This document shows, one piece after another, positions 35,345-43,743 of a stretch of 64,000 nt of DNA. Under the pieces are notes generated by a model that worked only from the letters and a program-made list of their open reading frames with translations, was not told the origin of the DNA and did no database searches. How positions within the stretch are numbered: the first letter of the stretch is position 1; each line of letters starts with the position of its first letter. The translations under genes and the position numbers were made by a program. This DNA comes from Lachnospiraceae bacterium P6B14 (lineage in GTDB: Bacteria > Bacillota > Clostridia > Lachnospirales > Lachnospiraceae), in contig JHWZ01000007.1 of NCBI GenBank assembly GCA_000687695.1, positions 1 to 64,000 on the forward strand, read 5' to 3'.

Positions 35345-36728
35345 AGCTTTCTTTAACAATGCACTTGTAATAAGATTTCTCTTTGTTGGCGGTTTTCTTA
35401 TACGTTGGTTTTATATACTTTATACATCTATATATGAAAGACAACATGATGTTGCTTATTTTGATCAGGATGGACACTATGGTTATATAAGTTACATTCT
35501 AAAAAACGGATTGTTGCCTGATTTTGATCCGACAACAAAGTTTCAATTTGCGCATCCCCCTTTACATCATCTTATTTGTTCATGGTGGATTGATATCCAA
35601 ACAAATTTTTTTGGATTGACATTTGAAGAGGCAGCAGAGAGTCTTCAATACCTGACGCTACTTTACGGTGTCGCGCTTATGTATATTGCATATAAGATAT
35701 TCAGATATTTTGGCCTAAAAGGACTGCCTTTACATATCGCAACATGTATCGTTTGTTTTCATCCTACATTTATATTTTTATCCGGAAGTGTGAATAATGA
35801 TATGCTTTCTACACTTTTGATTGCAATTACGCTTTACTTTGCACTTAAATGGTATAGGGATGAAAAATGGAAAGACCTAATTTTGTCCGCGATCACCGTG
35901 GGGCTTGCATTGATGACGAAGTCTTCGGCTGTGTTTGTTGCATTACCTATTGGGTTTTTGATTCTGATCAAATTGATAGAGCATATAAAAGAACACAGCT
36001 TTAAGCGCTGTTTCGGCCAGATTGCTACCTATGGAGTGATCAGTCTGCCCATAGGTATGTGGTTCCATATATACAATTTGATAAGGTGGAATATGCCACT
36101 GTTTTTCGTTTATCCAATGCCGGAAGGTCTTCCGATGTACGTTGGTGATGTTCCTGTTGTAAAGAGATTGTTTGATTTTTCATTGGGTCAGTTTTCCAGT
36201 GTTTATCAACAGTGGCTTGAATACTCTGAAGCGGGTGCTTTATCTTATAATGATTATAATCCTGCGATAACAGCATTAAAAACGTCGTTGTTTGGTGAAT
36301 TTGTAAGGGATCATACTTTTGATCCTAAGCCTGAATATAGAGTTTATACTTACATTTTGTTTTACTCCGCTGCAATTCTTGCCGTTGGTGGATTTATCTA
36401 TATGATATATAATCTGGCCAGAAAGTTTGACTCGATGTATATGGAGAAATTAGCGATGGGTGCATTTTTCATCTTCATGATGATTGGGTTCTATATTGCA
36501 TCGATCAAGTACCCGTTTGAATGCACCATGGATTTTAGGTATATTCCTCTGACTGCAATGGTGGGTGCATTTTTCATTGGTGTATTTGTTAAACAGATGA
36601 CTGATAAACCTAAAGAAGAACGGAGTCGAGCAAGAAGTGTGGCTATTTATGGAACCATTATACTTGTTGCAGCATTTGCGATGTCTTCAGTAATGATGTT
36701 TGTCGGATTATATAGCATTAATCATTAA
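35331..36728 (+). CDS. GT39/ArnT-like membrane glycosyltransferase
   Basis: 465 aa, about 11 TM helices. The first extracytoplasmic loop carries YFDQDGHYGYISYILKNG, with a DxD-like acidic pair, and LPDFDPTTKFQFAHPPLHHLI, the usual GT-C active-site loop of the PMT/ArnT type. LSGSVNNDMLSTLLI later is also typical. It would use a polyprenyl-phosphate sugar donor made by the GT2 gene upstream. GGAGG lies 9 bp before ATG 35331, and the start overlaps the flavoprotein stop by 14 bp. Last gene of the operon. Codon use is more A+T-rich than in the flanking housekeeping genes. Confidence 0.78.
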   Translation: MKKNRAFFNNALVIRFLFVGGFLIRWFYILYTSIYERQHDVAYFDQDGHYGYISYILKNGLLPDFDPTTKFQFAHPPLHHLICSWWIDIQTNFFGLTFEEAAESLQYLTLLYGVALMYIAYKIFRYFGLKGLPLHIATCIVCFHPTFIFLSGSVNNDMLSTLLIAITLYFALKWYRDEKWKDLILSAITVGLALMTKSSAVFVALPIGFLILIKLIEHIKEHSFKRCFGQIATYGVISLPIGMWFHIYNLIRWNMPLFFVYPMPEGLPMYVGDVPVVKRLFDFSLGQFSSVYQQWLEYSEAGALSYNDYNPAITALKTSLFGEFVRDHTFDPKPEYRVYTYILFYSAAILAVGGFIYMIYNLARKFDSMYMEKLAMGAFFIFMMIGFYIASIKYPFECTMDFRYIPLTAMVGAFFIGVFVKQMTDKPKEERSRARSVAIYGTIILVAAFAMSSVMMFVGLYSINH

Positions 36729-36741
36729 AATAAAAAAAGTC

Positions 36742-36770
36742 TTTACAAACGCCAATTTATGTGGTAGTAT
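36742..36770 (+). promoter_or_regulatory. Promoter for rpsO
   Basis: TTTACA (36742-36747), 17-bp spacer, TAGTAT (36765-36770). It gives a leader of about 95 nt before the rpsO start. Confidence 0.75.
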
Positions 36771-36798
36771 ACATAAAGTCGCATTTGTGACATTACCG

Positions 36799-36838
36799 TA
36801 GCTTAGGTACCGGATCTACTCCGACCGTTCCTCAGTTA
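36799..36838 (+). promoter_or_regulatory. Structured rpsO leader, candidate S15 autoregulatory site
   Basis: TAGCTTAGG (36799-36807) can pair with CCTCAGTTA (36830-36838) with one mismatch and one G-U. Inside, CGG (36811-36813) pairs with CCG (36821-36823). S15 represses its own mRNA through diverse leader structures in many bacteria. Assignment here rests on position and pairing only. Confidence 0.45.
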
Positions 36839-36870
36839 TCGGCAAATATCAAATAAAGGAGGATAAACTC

Positions 36871-37137
36871 ATGATGACAGCAGAGAAGAAAAAAGAGATC
36901 ATCGAGGCTTACGGTCGTACCCCTAACGATACGGGTTCACCGGAGGTTCAGGTTGCACTTCTCACAGAGCGTATCAACACGCTCACTGAGCATCTGAAGG
37001 AGAACAAGAAGGATCATCATTCACGTCGTGGACTCCTTAAGATGGTTGGTAAGAGAAGAGGACTTCTTGATTATCTCATGAAGACTGATCTTGATGGCTA
37101 TCGTGCGCTTATAGAGCGTCTTGGCCTCAGAAAGTGA
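36871..37137 (+). CDS. rpsO: 30S ribosomal protein S15
   Basis: 88 aa, typical length. [54 protein letters not shown] and [12 protein letters not shown] are hallmark S15 segments that bind the central domain of 16S rRNA. AAAGGAGG is 8 bp before the first of two ATGs (36871, 36874). It carries its own promoter, structured leader and terminator, so it appears to be monocistronic. Confidence 0.98.
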   Translation: MMTAEKKKEIIEAYGRTPNDTGSPEVQVALLTERINTLTEHLKENKKDHHSRRGLLKMVGKRRGLLDYLMKTDLDGYRALIERLGLRK

Positions 37138-37143
37138 TTTAAT

Positions 37144-37176
37144 AAGGCACTGCCGAAGGGTGGTGCCTTTTTATTT
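37144..37176 (+). terminator. Intrinsic terminator after rpsO
   Basis: AAGGCAC (37144-37150) pairs with GTGCCTT (37163-37169), enclosing a GC-rich loop, followed by TTTTTATTT. It is 6 bp after the rpsO stop. Confidence 0.85.
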
Positions 37177-37193
37177 CTTGGAAGGGTGGTTAT

Positions 37194-37667
37194 ATGGCAG
37201 AAAAGCGAGATAGAGCGCAGTGCCTGGTTTGTCGTGGTGATCAGATATTAATGATCGAACATAAGATGAGAGGTCGGGACTTTTTTAATCTCCCCGGAGG
37301 CGGAGTTGAAGAGGGCGAGAGTCCCGAGGAGGCTGCTTTGCGTGAGCTTTTTGAAGAAGCAAAGGTCAGTGGGAAGATACTCAGACCGCTTGCCAGAGAG
37401 TATAAGCCTGACGGAGTTAGCCGTGTCTTTACATTTTTGGTGGAGATAGATGACGATGCGGCGCCGGAAAAAGGCGTAGATCCGGAGCTTGGCGAGGGTG
37501 AGCAGACTATCGTCGGATTCGCTTGGAAAAGGCTTTGTGAGATACCTGAGAGGGACAGAGCATATCTGTTTGGCGCAGGTCTGATGAGAGTACCGCTTTT
37601 CCATGATGAAGTATTGAATTGGGGAGATGAGGACTATTCGTATCCGGGTGACTCGGACGTAAACTGA
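37194..37667 (+). CDS. Nudix hydrolase
   Basis: 157 aa. The Nudix box is nearly canonical, in the form GGGVEEGESPEEAALREL-FEEA (G x5 E x7 REL x EE), residues about 37-59, and coordinates the metal for pyrophosphate hydrolysis. Family substrates include nucleoside diphosphates linked to other moieties, but nothing here fixes the substrate. The N-terminal KRDRAQCLVCRGDQILMIEH is the usual first strands. Located between rpsO and pnp, which are normally adjacent, with its own terminator. Confidence 0.88.
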   Translation: MAEKRDRAQCLVCRGDQILMIEHKMRGRDFFNLPGGGVEEGESPEEAALRELFEEAKVSGKILRPLAREYKPDGVSRVFTFLVEIDDDAAPEKGVDPELGEGEQTIVGFAWKRLCEIPERDRAYLFGAGLMRVPLFHDEVLNWGDEDYSYPGDSDVN

Positions 37668-37688
37668 CGCGAGATGTATGCGTGAGTG

Positions 37689-37709
37689 ACCCGTCCGGGT
37701 TATTTTTTT
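37689..37709 (+). terminator. Short intrinsic terminator after the Nudix gene
   Basis: ACCC-GTCC-GGGT (37689-37700) followed by TATTTTTTT. The stem is short. The upstream gene ends 22 bp earlier and a new promoter follows. Confidence 0.55.
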
Positions 37710-37740
37710 CTTAAAAATGCTGATTTTCCGTAATTTATGG

Positions 37741-37769
37741 TTGATTTTTCGGTGGAAATCGTATATAAT
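37741..37769 (+). promoter_or_regulatory. Promoter for pnp
   Basis: TTGATT (37741-37746), 17-bp spacer, perfect TATAAT (37764-37769), 32 bp before ATG 37802. Confidence 0.78.
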
Positions 37770-37801
37770 ATAGAAAGTTTGTGACAAGGGAGGAAAATTT
37801 A

Positions 37802-39895
37802 ATGTACAAGACTTACAGTATGGAGCTTGCAGGACGTACACTGACCTGTGAAATCGGTCGTGTGGCAGCTCAGGCAAATGGTGCGGCTTTGATGCGTTAT
37901 GGTGATACGGTCGTACTTTCAACAGCGACGGCTTCGGAGAAGCCAAGAGAGGGAATCGACTTTTTCCCGCTTAGTGTAGAGTATAGTGAAAAAATGTATG
38001 CCGTAGGAAAGATCCCGGGCGGATTTACACGTCGCGAGGGCAAGCCTTCGGATAATGCAATCCTTACCGATCGTGTTATCGATCGTCCGATGCGTCCTTT
38101 GTTCCCGAAGGACTATCGTAATGATGTAACTTTGGAGAATCTCGTGCTTGATGTGGATCAGGACTGTGCGCCGGAGGTTCTGGCTATGCTTGGTTCCGCA
38201 CTTGCCACGACTATTTCAGACATCCCGTTTGACGGACCGGTTGCTGCTACGCAGGTAGGTCTCGTGGATGGCGAGCTCGTTTACAATCCGACTGCTGCTC
38301 AGCGTGAGGTATCTGATCTTGCTCTGACAGTTGCGTCAACTCGTGATAAGGTTATCATGATCGAGGCAGGAGCAAATGAGGTTCCTGAGGATCTGATGAT
38401 CAAGGCTATCTATGGTGCACATGATCTGAACGGTGAGATTATACGTTTCTTTGATACCATCGTTGCTGAGTGTGGTAAAGAGAAGCATGAGTATATCCAT
38501 TTTGACTTCCCGGGTGATATGTTCCAGGATATGGTTGATTTCATCACTCCGGAGGCTATGGAAGAGGCAGTATTTACTGATGTTAAGCAGGATCGTGAGG
38601 CAAACATCCGTGTGATCAAGGATCGTCTCGAGGAGCGTTACGCACCTGAGCATGAGGATTGGCTGCCGTATATCGATGAGGCTGTATATCAGTTCCAGAA
38701 GAAGACAGTCAGAAAGATGATCCTGAAAGATCAGAAGCGTCCTGATGGTCGTGATATCAAGCAGATCCGTCCGCTTTCAGCAGAGGTTGATATTCTTCCG
38801 ACTGTTCATGGTTCAGGTCTTTTCAAGCGTGGACAGACTCAGGTATTGAATATCACTACCTTGGCTCCGCTTTCAGAGAAGCAGAGGATCGACGGACTCG
38901 ATTTGGCAAAGACTACTAAGAGATATATTCATCATTATAACTTCCCGTCATGGTCGGTTGGAGAGACCCGTCCGAGCCGTGGACCGGGACGTCGTGAGAT
39001 CGGACATGGTGCACTCGCAGAGCGTGCGCTCCTTCCGGTTATCCCTTCAGAGGCTGATTTCCCGTACACAATCCGTACGGTATCTGAGATCCTTGAGTCA
39101 AACGGATCTACATCACAGGGTAGTATCTGTGCATCCACACTGTCACTTATGGCGGCAGGTGTACCGATCAAGGCTCCTGTAGCAGGTATCTCTGTAGGAC
39201 TTGTAACAGGTGAGACAGATGATGATTATCTGATCCTTACCGATATCCAGGGTCTTGAGGACTTCTTTGGTGATATGGACTTTAAGGTAGCAGGTACTCA
39301 CAAGGGTATCACAGCTATTCAGATGGATATCAAGATCCATGGTTTGACCCGTCAGATCGTAGAGCAGGCTATAGAGAGAACCAGAGAGGCAAGACTCTAC
39401 ATCCTTGATGAGATCATGAAGCCTTGTATCGCTGAGCCGAGACCTGAGGTTAATGAGTTCGCTCCGAAGATCGTTCAGATTCAGATCGATCCTCAGAAGA
39501 TCGGTGATGTTGTTGGTCAGAGAGGAAAGACGATCAACGCACTTATCGAGCGTACAGGTGTTAAGATTGATATCGATGATGAGGGTAACGTTTCCGTATG
39601 CGGTACCGATAAGGCTGCTATGGAAGAGGCTATCCGCCTGATAAAGATTATCGTAACTGATTTCGAGAAGGGCCAGATACTCACCGGAAAGGTTGTTTCC
39701 ATCAAAGACTTCGGTGCATTCGTAGAGTTTGCTCCGGGCAAAGAGGGAATGGTTCATATCTCAAACATCGCTAACAGAAGAATCAACCATGTTGAGGATG
39801 AGCTTACACTCGGCGACGAGGTTAAGGTTATCTGCCTCGGCAAAGACAAGATGGGACGCATTTCGTTCTCAATCAAGGACGTGCCGGCTGAGTAA
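37802..39895 (+). CDS. pnp: Polyribonucleotide nucleotidyltransferase (PNPase)
   Basis: 3'-5' phosphorolytic exoribonuclease, 697 aa. Two RNase PH cores: the first includes RREGKPSDNAILTDRVIDRPMRP-type residues near 80-100, and the second includes VGETRPSRGPGRREIGHGALAERAL with the phosphate site and ESNGSTSQGSICAS. Then come a KH domain (IGDVVGQRGKTINALIERTGVKIDI) and an S1 domain (GKVVSIKDFGAFVEFAPGKEGMVHIS). GGGAGG is 8 bp before ATG 37802. It works with RNase III (rnc at 60206) in RNA turnover. Confidence 0.98.
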   Translation: MYKTYSMELAGRTLTCEIGRVAAQANGAALMRYGDTVVLSTATASEKPREGIDFFPLSVEYSEKMYAVGKIPGGFTRREGKPSDNAILTDRVIDRPMRPLFPKDYRNDVTLENLVLDVDQDCAPEVLAMLGSALATTISDIPFDGPVAATQVGLVDGELVYNPTAAQREVSDLALTVASTRDKVIMIEAGANEVPEDLMIKAIYGAHDLNGEIIRFFDTIVAECGKEKHEYIHFDFPGDMFQDMVDFITPEAMEEAVFTDVKQDREANIRVIKDRLEERYAPEHEDWLPYIDEAVYQFQKKTVRKMILKDQKRPDGRDIKQIRPLSAEVDILPTVHGSGLFKRGQTQVLNITTLAPLSEKQRIDGLDLAKTTKRYIHHYNFPSWSVGETRPSRGPGRREIGHGALAERALLPVIPSEADFPYTIRTVSEILESNGSTSQGSICASTLSLMAAGVPIKAPVAGISVGLVTGETDDDYLILTDIQGLEDFFGDMDFKVAGTHKGITAIQMDIKIHGLTRQIVEQAIERTREARLYILDEIMKPCIAEPRPEVNEFAPKIVQIQIDPQKIGDVVGQRGKTINALIERTGVKIDIDDEGNVSVCGTDKAAMEEAIRLIKIIVTDFEKGQILTGKVVSIKDFGAFVEFAPGKEGMVHISNIANRRINHVEDELTLGDEVKVICLGKDKMGRISFSIKDVPAE

Positions 39896-39940
39896 TCCGT
39901 GGTGGATTTGCTTAAGTCGTCACAATAATCAATGATAATA

Positions 39941-39977
39941 AATAAACCCCTGTATCGTTTTGTTACAGGGGTTTATT
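39941..39977. terminator. Strong bidirectional hairpin between pnp and ftsK
   Basis: Perfect 14-bp stem AATAAACCCCTGTA (39941-39954) with TACAGGGGTTTATT (39964-39977) and a 9-nt loop. On the + strand the trailing tract is only TTTATT. It follows pnp by 45 bp and precedes the ftsK start by only 14 bp. Confidence 0.75.
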
Positions 39978-39991
39978 AAGAGGAAAAGTAA

Positions 39992-42643
39992 ATGGCATTA
40001 GGGTTTAAGGAAGAAAACGAGAAAAAGAAAAAAGAGAGACAGAAGCAGGTGGAGAATAATCCGATCGTTCACGAGATTATCTTTCTGGTTGTTCTTGTTG
40101 TTGCTCTTTTGATTGCGGTCAGCCTTATTGGATGGGGTGGCTTTGTTGGTAATGCCGTAGCTTTTGTTCTGTTTGGAATGTTTGGCGCGGTGGCCTTTGC
40201 TCTGCCGTTTGTTTTGGCTTTTCTGGGTGTTATCGTTATAAGTAATCATAAAAATGATGTTATTAAGAATAAGGTATGGTATGGGCTTGGATTCTATGCG
40301 TCTGTTTGCGGATTTGTTCAGTGGTTTTTTATCAGTGATGTAAAAACCGTTTTTGAGACGTTTTCTCACAGCGCAGAGTATCATACAAGAGGTGGCTTTA
40401 TCGGAGGTCTTTTATCCTACGAGCTTTCAAAGCTTATTGGTCGTGCAGGTGATCTGATCCTGATAATCGGCCTGCTGTTTTTGTTCTTTATTCTGTTTTC
40501 GAGAAAGCTTCTTTTCCATTCGATGGGTAAGAAGATGAAGGATAAAACCGAAGAGATGAGAAGGCGTTCTGCGCTCAGTGAAGAGGAACTTGCTGAGAGA
40601 CAAATGCAGATCCATACCTTTGATTCGACGCTTAGAGATGAACAGGCTGCTCATGTGGCTGAGCCGAAGGTACTTACATCGTCACAGTCGATCGCTCCGA
40701 AGCTGGATGCTTCCCGGGAAAAGCCGGAAAAGAAGTCGATTATAAGACGTAAAAAGGATATGAAGGATACGGCCGTACTTGAGTCGGTGAAGCCGGAGTT
40801 GCCGGAGACTGATCAGGAGAGGGCGTTAGCGGATGTGCATATTCGCGGCATCGAAAGAAATGCCGGTGCGGATGATAGTGGCATCGCTGATAAGGTGATG
40901 GCCGAGAAGTTTGGTACATTCGTTGCTGACAGTAATGTCGGCGCCTCAATTGATTCGTCAAAGACGGATGTGCAAAATTTAGGCGATCAGGCTGATTTGG
41001 GCGATGCTAAAAGATCATTCGCAGCAGGAGAACTGAGTAAAGATAAATCAACTTCTGATTCGCAGCGCGAGCGGCAGGAGTTTTCTCCTGAGGAGGGCTC
41101 TGATGCCCGAGCGAAGGAGAAAAGCTCCGACCGCGTGAGCGCGGAACCTGAAGTGATTCCATATCAGTTCCCGTCTCTCGATCTTCTTAGCAAGCCGAAG
41201 GGCGGATCGGGACGAATCAGTGAGAAAGAGTTAAAGGAGACGGCGCTGAAACTGCAGGAAACACTGGGAAGTTTTGGTGTAGGGGTTAGTCTCGGTGATA
41301 TCAGTGTCGGACCGAGTGTTACGAGATATGAGCTTATTCCCGATCAGGGTGTTAAGGTTAGTCGTATCACAGCGCTTGCTGATGATATAAAGTTGAGCCT
41401 GGCTGCATCGGATATTCGAATAGAGGCTCCGATACCCGGTAAGTCTGCTGTTGGTATCGAGGTTCCGAATGCCAGTCGAGTGACCATCACGCTCAGGGAG
41501 TTGCTTGAGAGCGATGAGTTCCAGAGCAGCAAATCCAAGCTTTCATTTGCCGTAGGTAAAGATATCAGCGGAAAGACAATCGTTACCGACATTGCAAAGA
41601 TGCCTCATGTTCTGGTGGCGGGTTCTACCGGATCAGGTAAGTCGGTGCTTATAAATACGCTAATTATGAGTATCATTTTCAAAGCTGATCCGAATGATGT
41701 CAAGCTGATCATGGTCGATCCGAAGATGGTCGAGTTTATGGCATTTAAGGATATACCGCATCTGATGATACCTGTTGTCGATGATCCGAAGAAGGCTTCA
41801 GCTGCGCTCGCATGGGCTGTTGCCGAGATGGAGAAGAGGTACAAGACCTTTGCCGAGCTGGGTATAAGAGATATCGCAACCTACAACAAAAAGGTTGAAA
41901 GACTTGGCAAAAAGGCAGATCCGCAATATAAAAAGATGCCGCAGATAGTTATTATCGTTGATGAGTTTGCAGATCTGATGATGGTAGCTTCTCATGATGT
42001 TGAGGACAGTGTTATGCGACTTGCACAGAAGGCGAGAGCTGCAGGTATTCACCTCGTTCTCGCAACTCAGAGGCCATCAGTCAATGTCATCACGGGTGTC
42101 ATAAAGGCAAATATCCCTTCGAGAATAGCTCTTTCGGTTTCATCTCAGGTGGATTCGCGTACGATAATCGATCAGGTCGGAGCGGAGAAGCTTCTCGGAA
42201 ACGGAGATATGCTTTTCGCGCCTCAGTCGTTACCGAAGCCGATACGTGTACAGGGTGCGTTTGTATCAGATGATGACAGAGACAAGGTCGTGACATTTTT
42301 GAGGGAACATGGTGGCGCTGCTTACGATCAGGAGGTCACCGAGTCAATAGAGAGTGTTCAGGCAGAGGGAGATGCAGGTTCTGCAGATATTCAGGCGCCT
42401 GCTTTCGGAAATGACAGAGACGAGTATTTCGCTGAGGCGGGTTACTTTATCATAGAAAAGCAGAAGGCGTCCATCGGAGCTCTGCAGAGAGCCTTTCGTA
42501 TCGGGTTTAACCGAGCTGCGAGGATCATGGATCAGCTTTCCGACGCAGGAGTGGTCGGCCCTGAGGAGGGCACAAAGGCTCGTGAGATCATCATGACCAG
42601 AGAACGATTTGATGAATACCTGGCTAATGAAGCTGATGAATAA
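39992..42643 (+). CDS. ftsK: DNA translocase FtsK/SpoIIIE
   Basis: 883-aa septum-anchored motor that pumps chromosomal DNA. N-terminal TM bundle (about residues 25-175, four helices), a long hydrophilic linker (about 180-400, rich in E, K, S, D), then the FtsK alpha/beta motor with Walker A GSTGSGKSVLIN near residue 545, Walker B IVIIVDEFADLMM, and LATQRPSVNVITGVIKANIPSR. The C-terminal gamma winged helix is IEKQKASIGALQRAFRIGFNRAARIMDQL, which reads orientation sequences. Sporulation use as SpoIIIE is possible. AGAGGAAAAG precedes the start. Confidence 0.96.
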   Translation: MALGFKEENEKKKKERQKQVENNPIVHEIIFLVVLVVALLIAVSLIGWGGFVGNAVAFVLFGMFGAVAFALPFVLAFLGVIVISNHKNDVIKNKVWYGLGFYASVCGFVQWFFISDVKTVFETFSHSAEYHTRGGFIGGLLSYELSKLIGRAGDLILIIGLLFLFFILFSRKLLFHSMGKKMKDKTEEMRRRSALSEEELAERQMQIHTFDSTLRDEQAAHVAEPKVLTSSQSIAPKLDASREKPEKKSIIRRKKDMKDTAVLESVKPELPETDQERALADVHIRGIERNAGADDSGIADKVMAEKFGTFVADSNVGASIDSSKTDVQNLGDQADLGDAKRSFAAGELSKDKSTSDSQRERQEFSPEEGSDARAKEKSSDRVSAEPEVIPYQFPSLDLLSKPKGGSGRISEKELKETALKLQETLGSFGVGVSLGDISVGPSVTRYELIPDQGVKVSRITALADDIKLSLAASDIRIEAPIPGKSAVGIEVPNASRVTITLRELLESDEFQSSKSKLSFAVGKDISGKTIVTDIAKMPHVLVAGSTGSGKSVLINTLIMSIIFKADPNDVKLIMVDPKMVEFMAFKDIPHLMIPVVDDPKKASAALAWAVAEMEKRYKTFAELGIRDIATYNKKVERLGKKADPQYKKMPQIVIIVDEFADLMMVASHDVEDSVMRLAQKARAAGIHLVLATQRPSVNVITGVIKANIPSRIALSVSSQVDSRTIIDQVGAEKLLGNGDMLFAPQSLPKPIRVQGAFVSDDDRDKVVTFLREHGGAAYDQEVTESIESVQAEGDAGSADIQAPAFGNDRDEYFAEAGYFIIEKQKASIGALQRAFRIGFNRAARIMDQLSDAGVVGPEEGTKAREIIMTRERFDEYLANEADE

Positions 42644-42683
42644 AACGATACGTTGATGTTGATTTGTTTTTGGAGGAACTCTA

Positions 42684-43604
42684 GTGCGTGGAGTACTGAT
42701 AACAAATGGGTTTCTATGGAGCACCAAGTTTGATGAGCTTGCTGATATGCTCGTGCGTTCTGCAAAAGAACGAGGCGTGGAACTCACCAAGATGGAAAAC
42801 ACTGGTTGTCTTGTAGATACCGGGCTTACTATTTTCCCGGGATTCAGAGGACAGCCGGATTTTGTTATACTTTGGGACAAAGATGTTTTGCTTGCTGAGT
42901 TTCTCGAGCATATGGGGATACCCGTATTTAACTCATCAACAGCTATAGCCACCTGTGATGATAAAAGAAAAACGCATATGGCTCTATTGGCTAACGGACT
43001 TCCGACTCCGAGGACAATATTTGCCCCGATGACCTACGATAATATCGGATTTACCGATCATGTTTTTCTGAATCGCGTCTCTGACAGACTAGGTTTCCCT
43101 TTTGTCGTAAAGGAGGCATTTGGATCATTTGGACAACAGGTTCATCTGGTAAAAGACAAGCAGGAACTTTATGAGCTTTTCGGTCTAAACACAAACGGAA
43201 AAAAGGTCACGGACAGTAAGCTGACCAGCAATCAGATACTTTTCCAGGAGTTCATCGAGTCATCAAAGGGAAGAGATGTAAGACTTCAGGTCGTGGGCTC
43301 GGATGTTATAGCAGCCATGTATCGTTCTTCTGAGACTGATTTCAGGTCAAATGCGTCAATCGGCGGTGAATGCAGAGCTTATGAGCCTGATGACGATGAA
43401 GTTTGGCTCGCAAAGCAGGCAGTACATGCTGTCGGTGCTGATTTCGCCGGGGTAGACCTGCTTTTCGGTGATGAGGGCATGCTGGTATGCGAGGTCAACT
43501 CGAACGCACATTTCAAAAATCTCCTGCAGGCCACGGGAATCAACACTGCAGATGAGATCATCAATCACATAATCAGATCATGCTACAGAAATTCCTTTTA
43601 TTAA
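42684..43604 (+). CDS. RimK-like ATP-grasp ligase
   Basis: 306 aa ATP-grasp enzyme related to RimK/LysX, which joins amino acids (often Glu) to a carboxylate of a protein or small molecule. N-terminal domain GVLITNGFLWSTKFDELADML, central ATP-grasp with FPFVVKEAFGSFGQQVHLV and LFQEFIESSKGRDVRLQVVG, and the C-terminal metal ligands AGVDLLF and CEVNSNAHFKN. The GTG start at 42684 has GGAGG 7 bp upstream. It is 40 bp after ftsK. No acceptor protein or cyclase gene is adjacent, so the acceptor is unknown. Confidence 0.82.
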   Translation: MRGVLITNGFLWSTKFDELADMLVRSAKERGVELTKMENTGCLVDTGLTIFPGFRGQPDFVILWDKDVLLAEFLEHMGIPVFNSSTAIATCDDKRKTHMALLANGLPTPRTIFAPMTYDNIGFTDHVFLNRVSDRLGFPFVVKEAFGSFGQQVHLVKDKQELYELFGLNTNGKKVTDSKLTSNQILFQEFIESSKGRDVRLQVVGSDVIAAMYRSSETDFRSNASIGGECRAYEPDDDEVWLAKQAVHAVGADFAGVDLLFGDEGMLVCEVNSNAHFKNLLQATGINTADEIINHIIRSCYRNSFY

Positions 43605-43667
43605 GGCGATTTGAGCGATATTTGGATTGTGTCGTGCTTGTTATTTTTTAAAAAACAGAAAATTATG

Positions 43668-43720
43668 ATGGAGTTTTCTCGTAAAGTGTGATACACTAGA
43701 CGGGTAGGCTCCATTTTTTT
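43668..43720 (+). terminator. Two-stem hairpin with T-run upstream of fhs
   Basis: ATGGAG (43668-43673) pairs with CTCCAT (43709-43714) and is followed by seven T. Inside is AGTGT-gat-ACACT (43685-43697). It can terminate the ATP-grasp gene. The same bases include an extended -10 (TGATACACT, 43689-43697), so the stretch may instead hold the fhs promoter. Confidence 0.45.
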
Positions 43721-43743
43721 AATTCATGAGGAGGGGAATCATT

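Noticed and set aside
43605-43743. Tetrahydrofolate riboswitch ahead of fhs
   Set aside because: The conserved bases and the two-arm pseudoknot layout of the THF riboswitch are not visible. Only the hairpin at 43668-43720 is supported.
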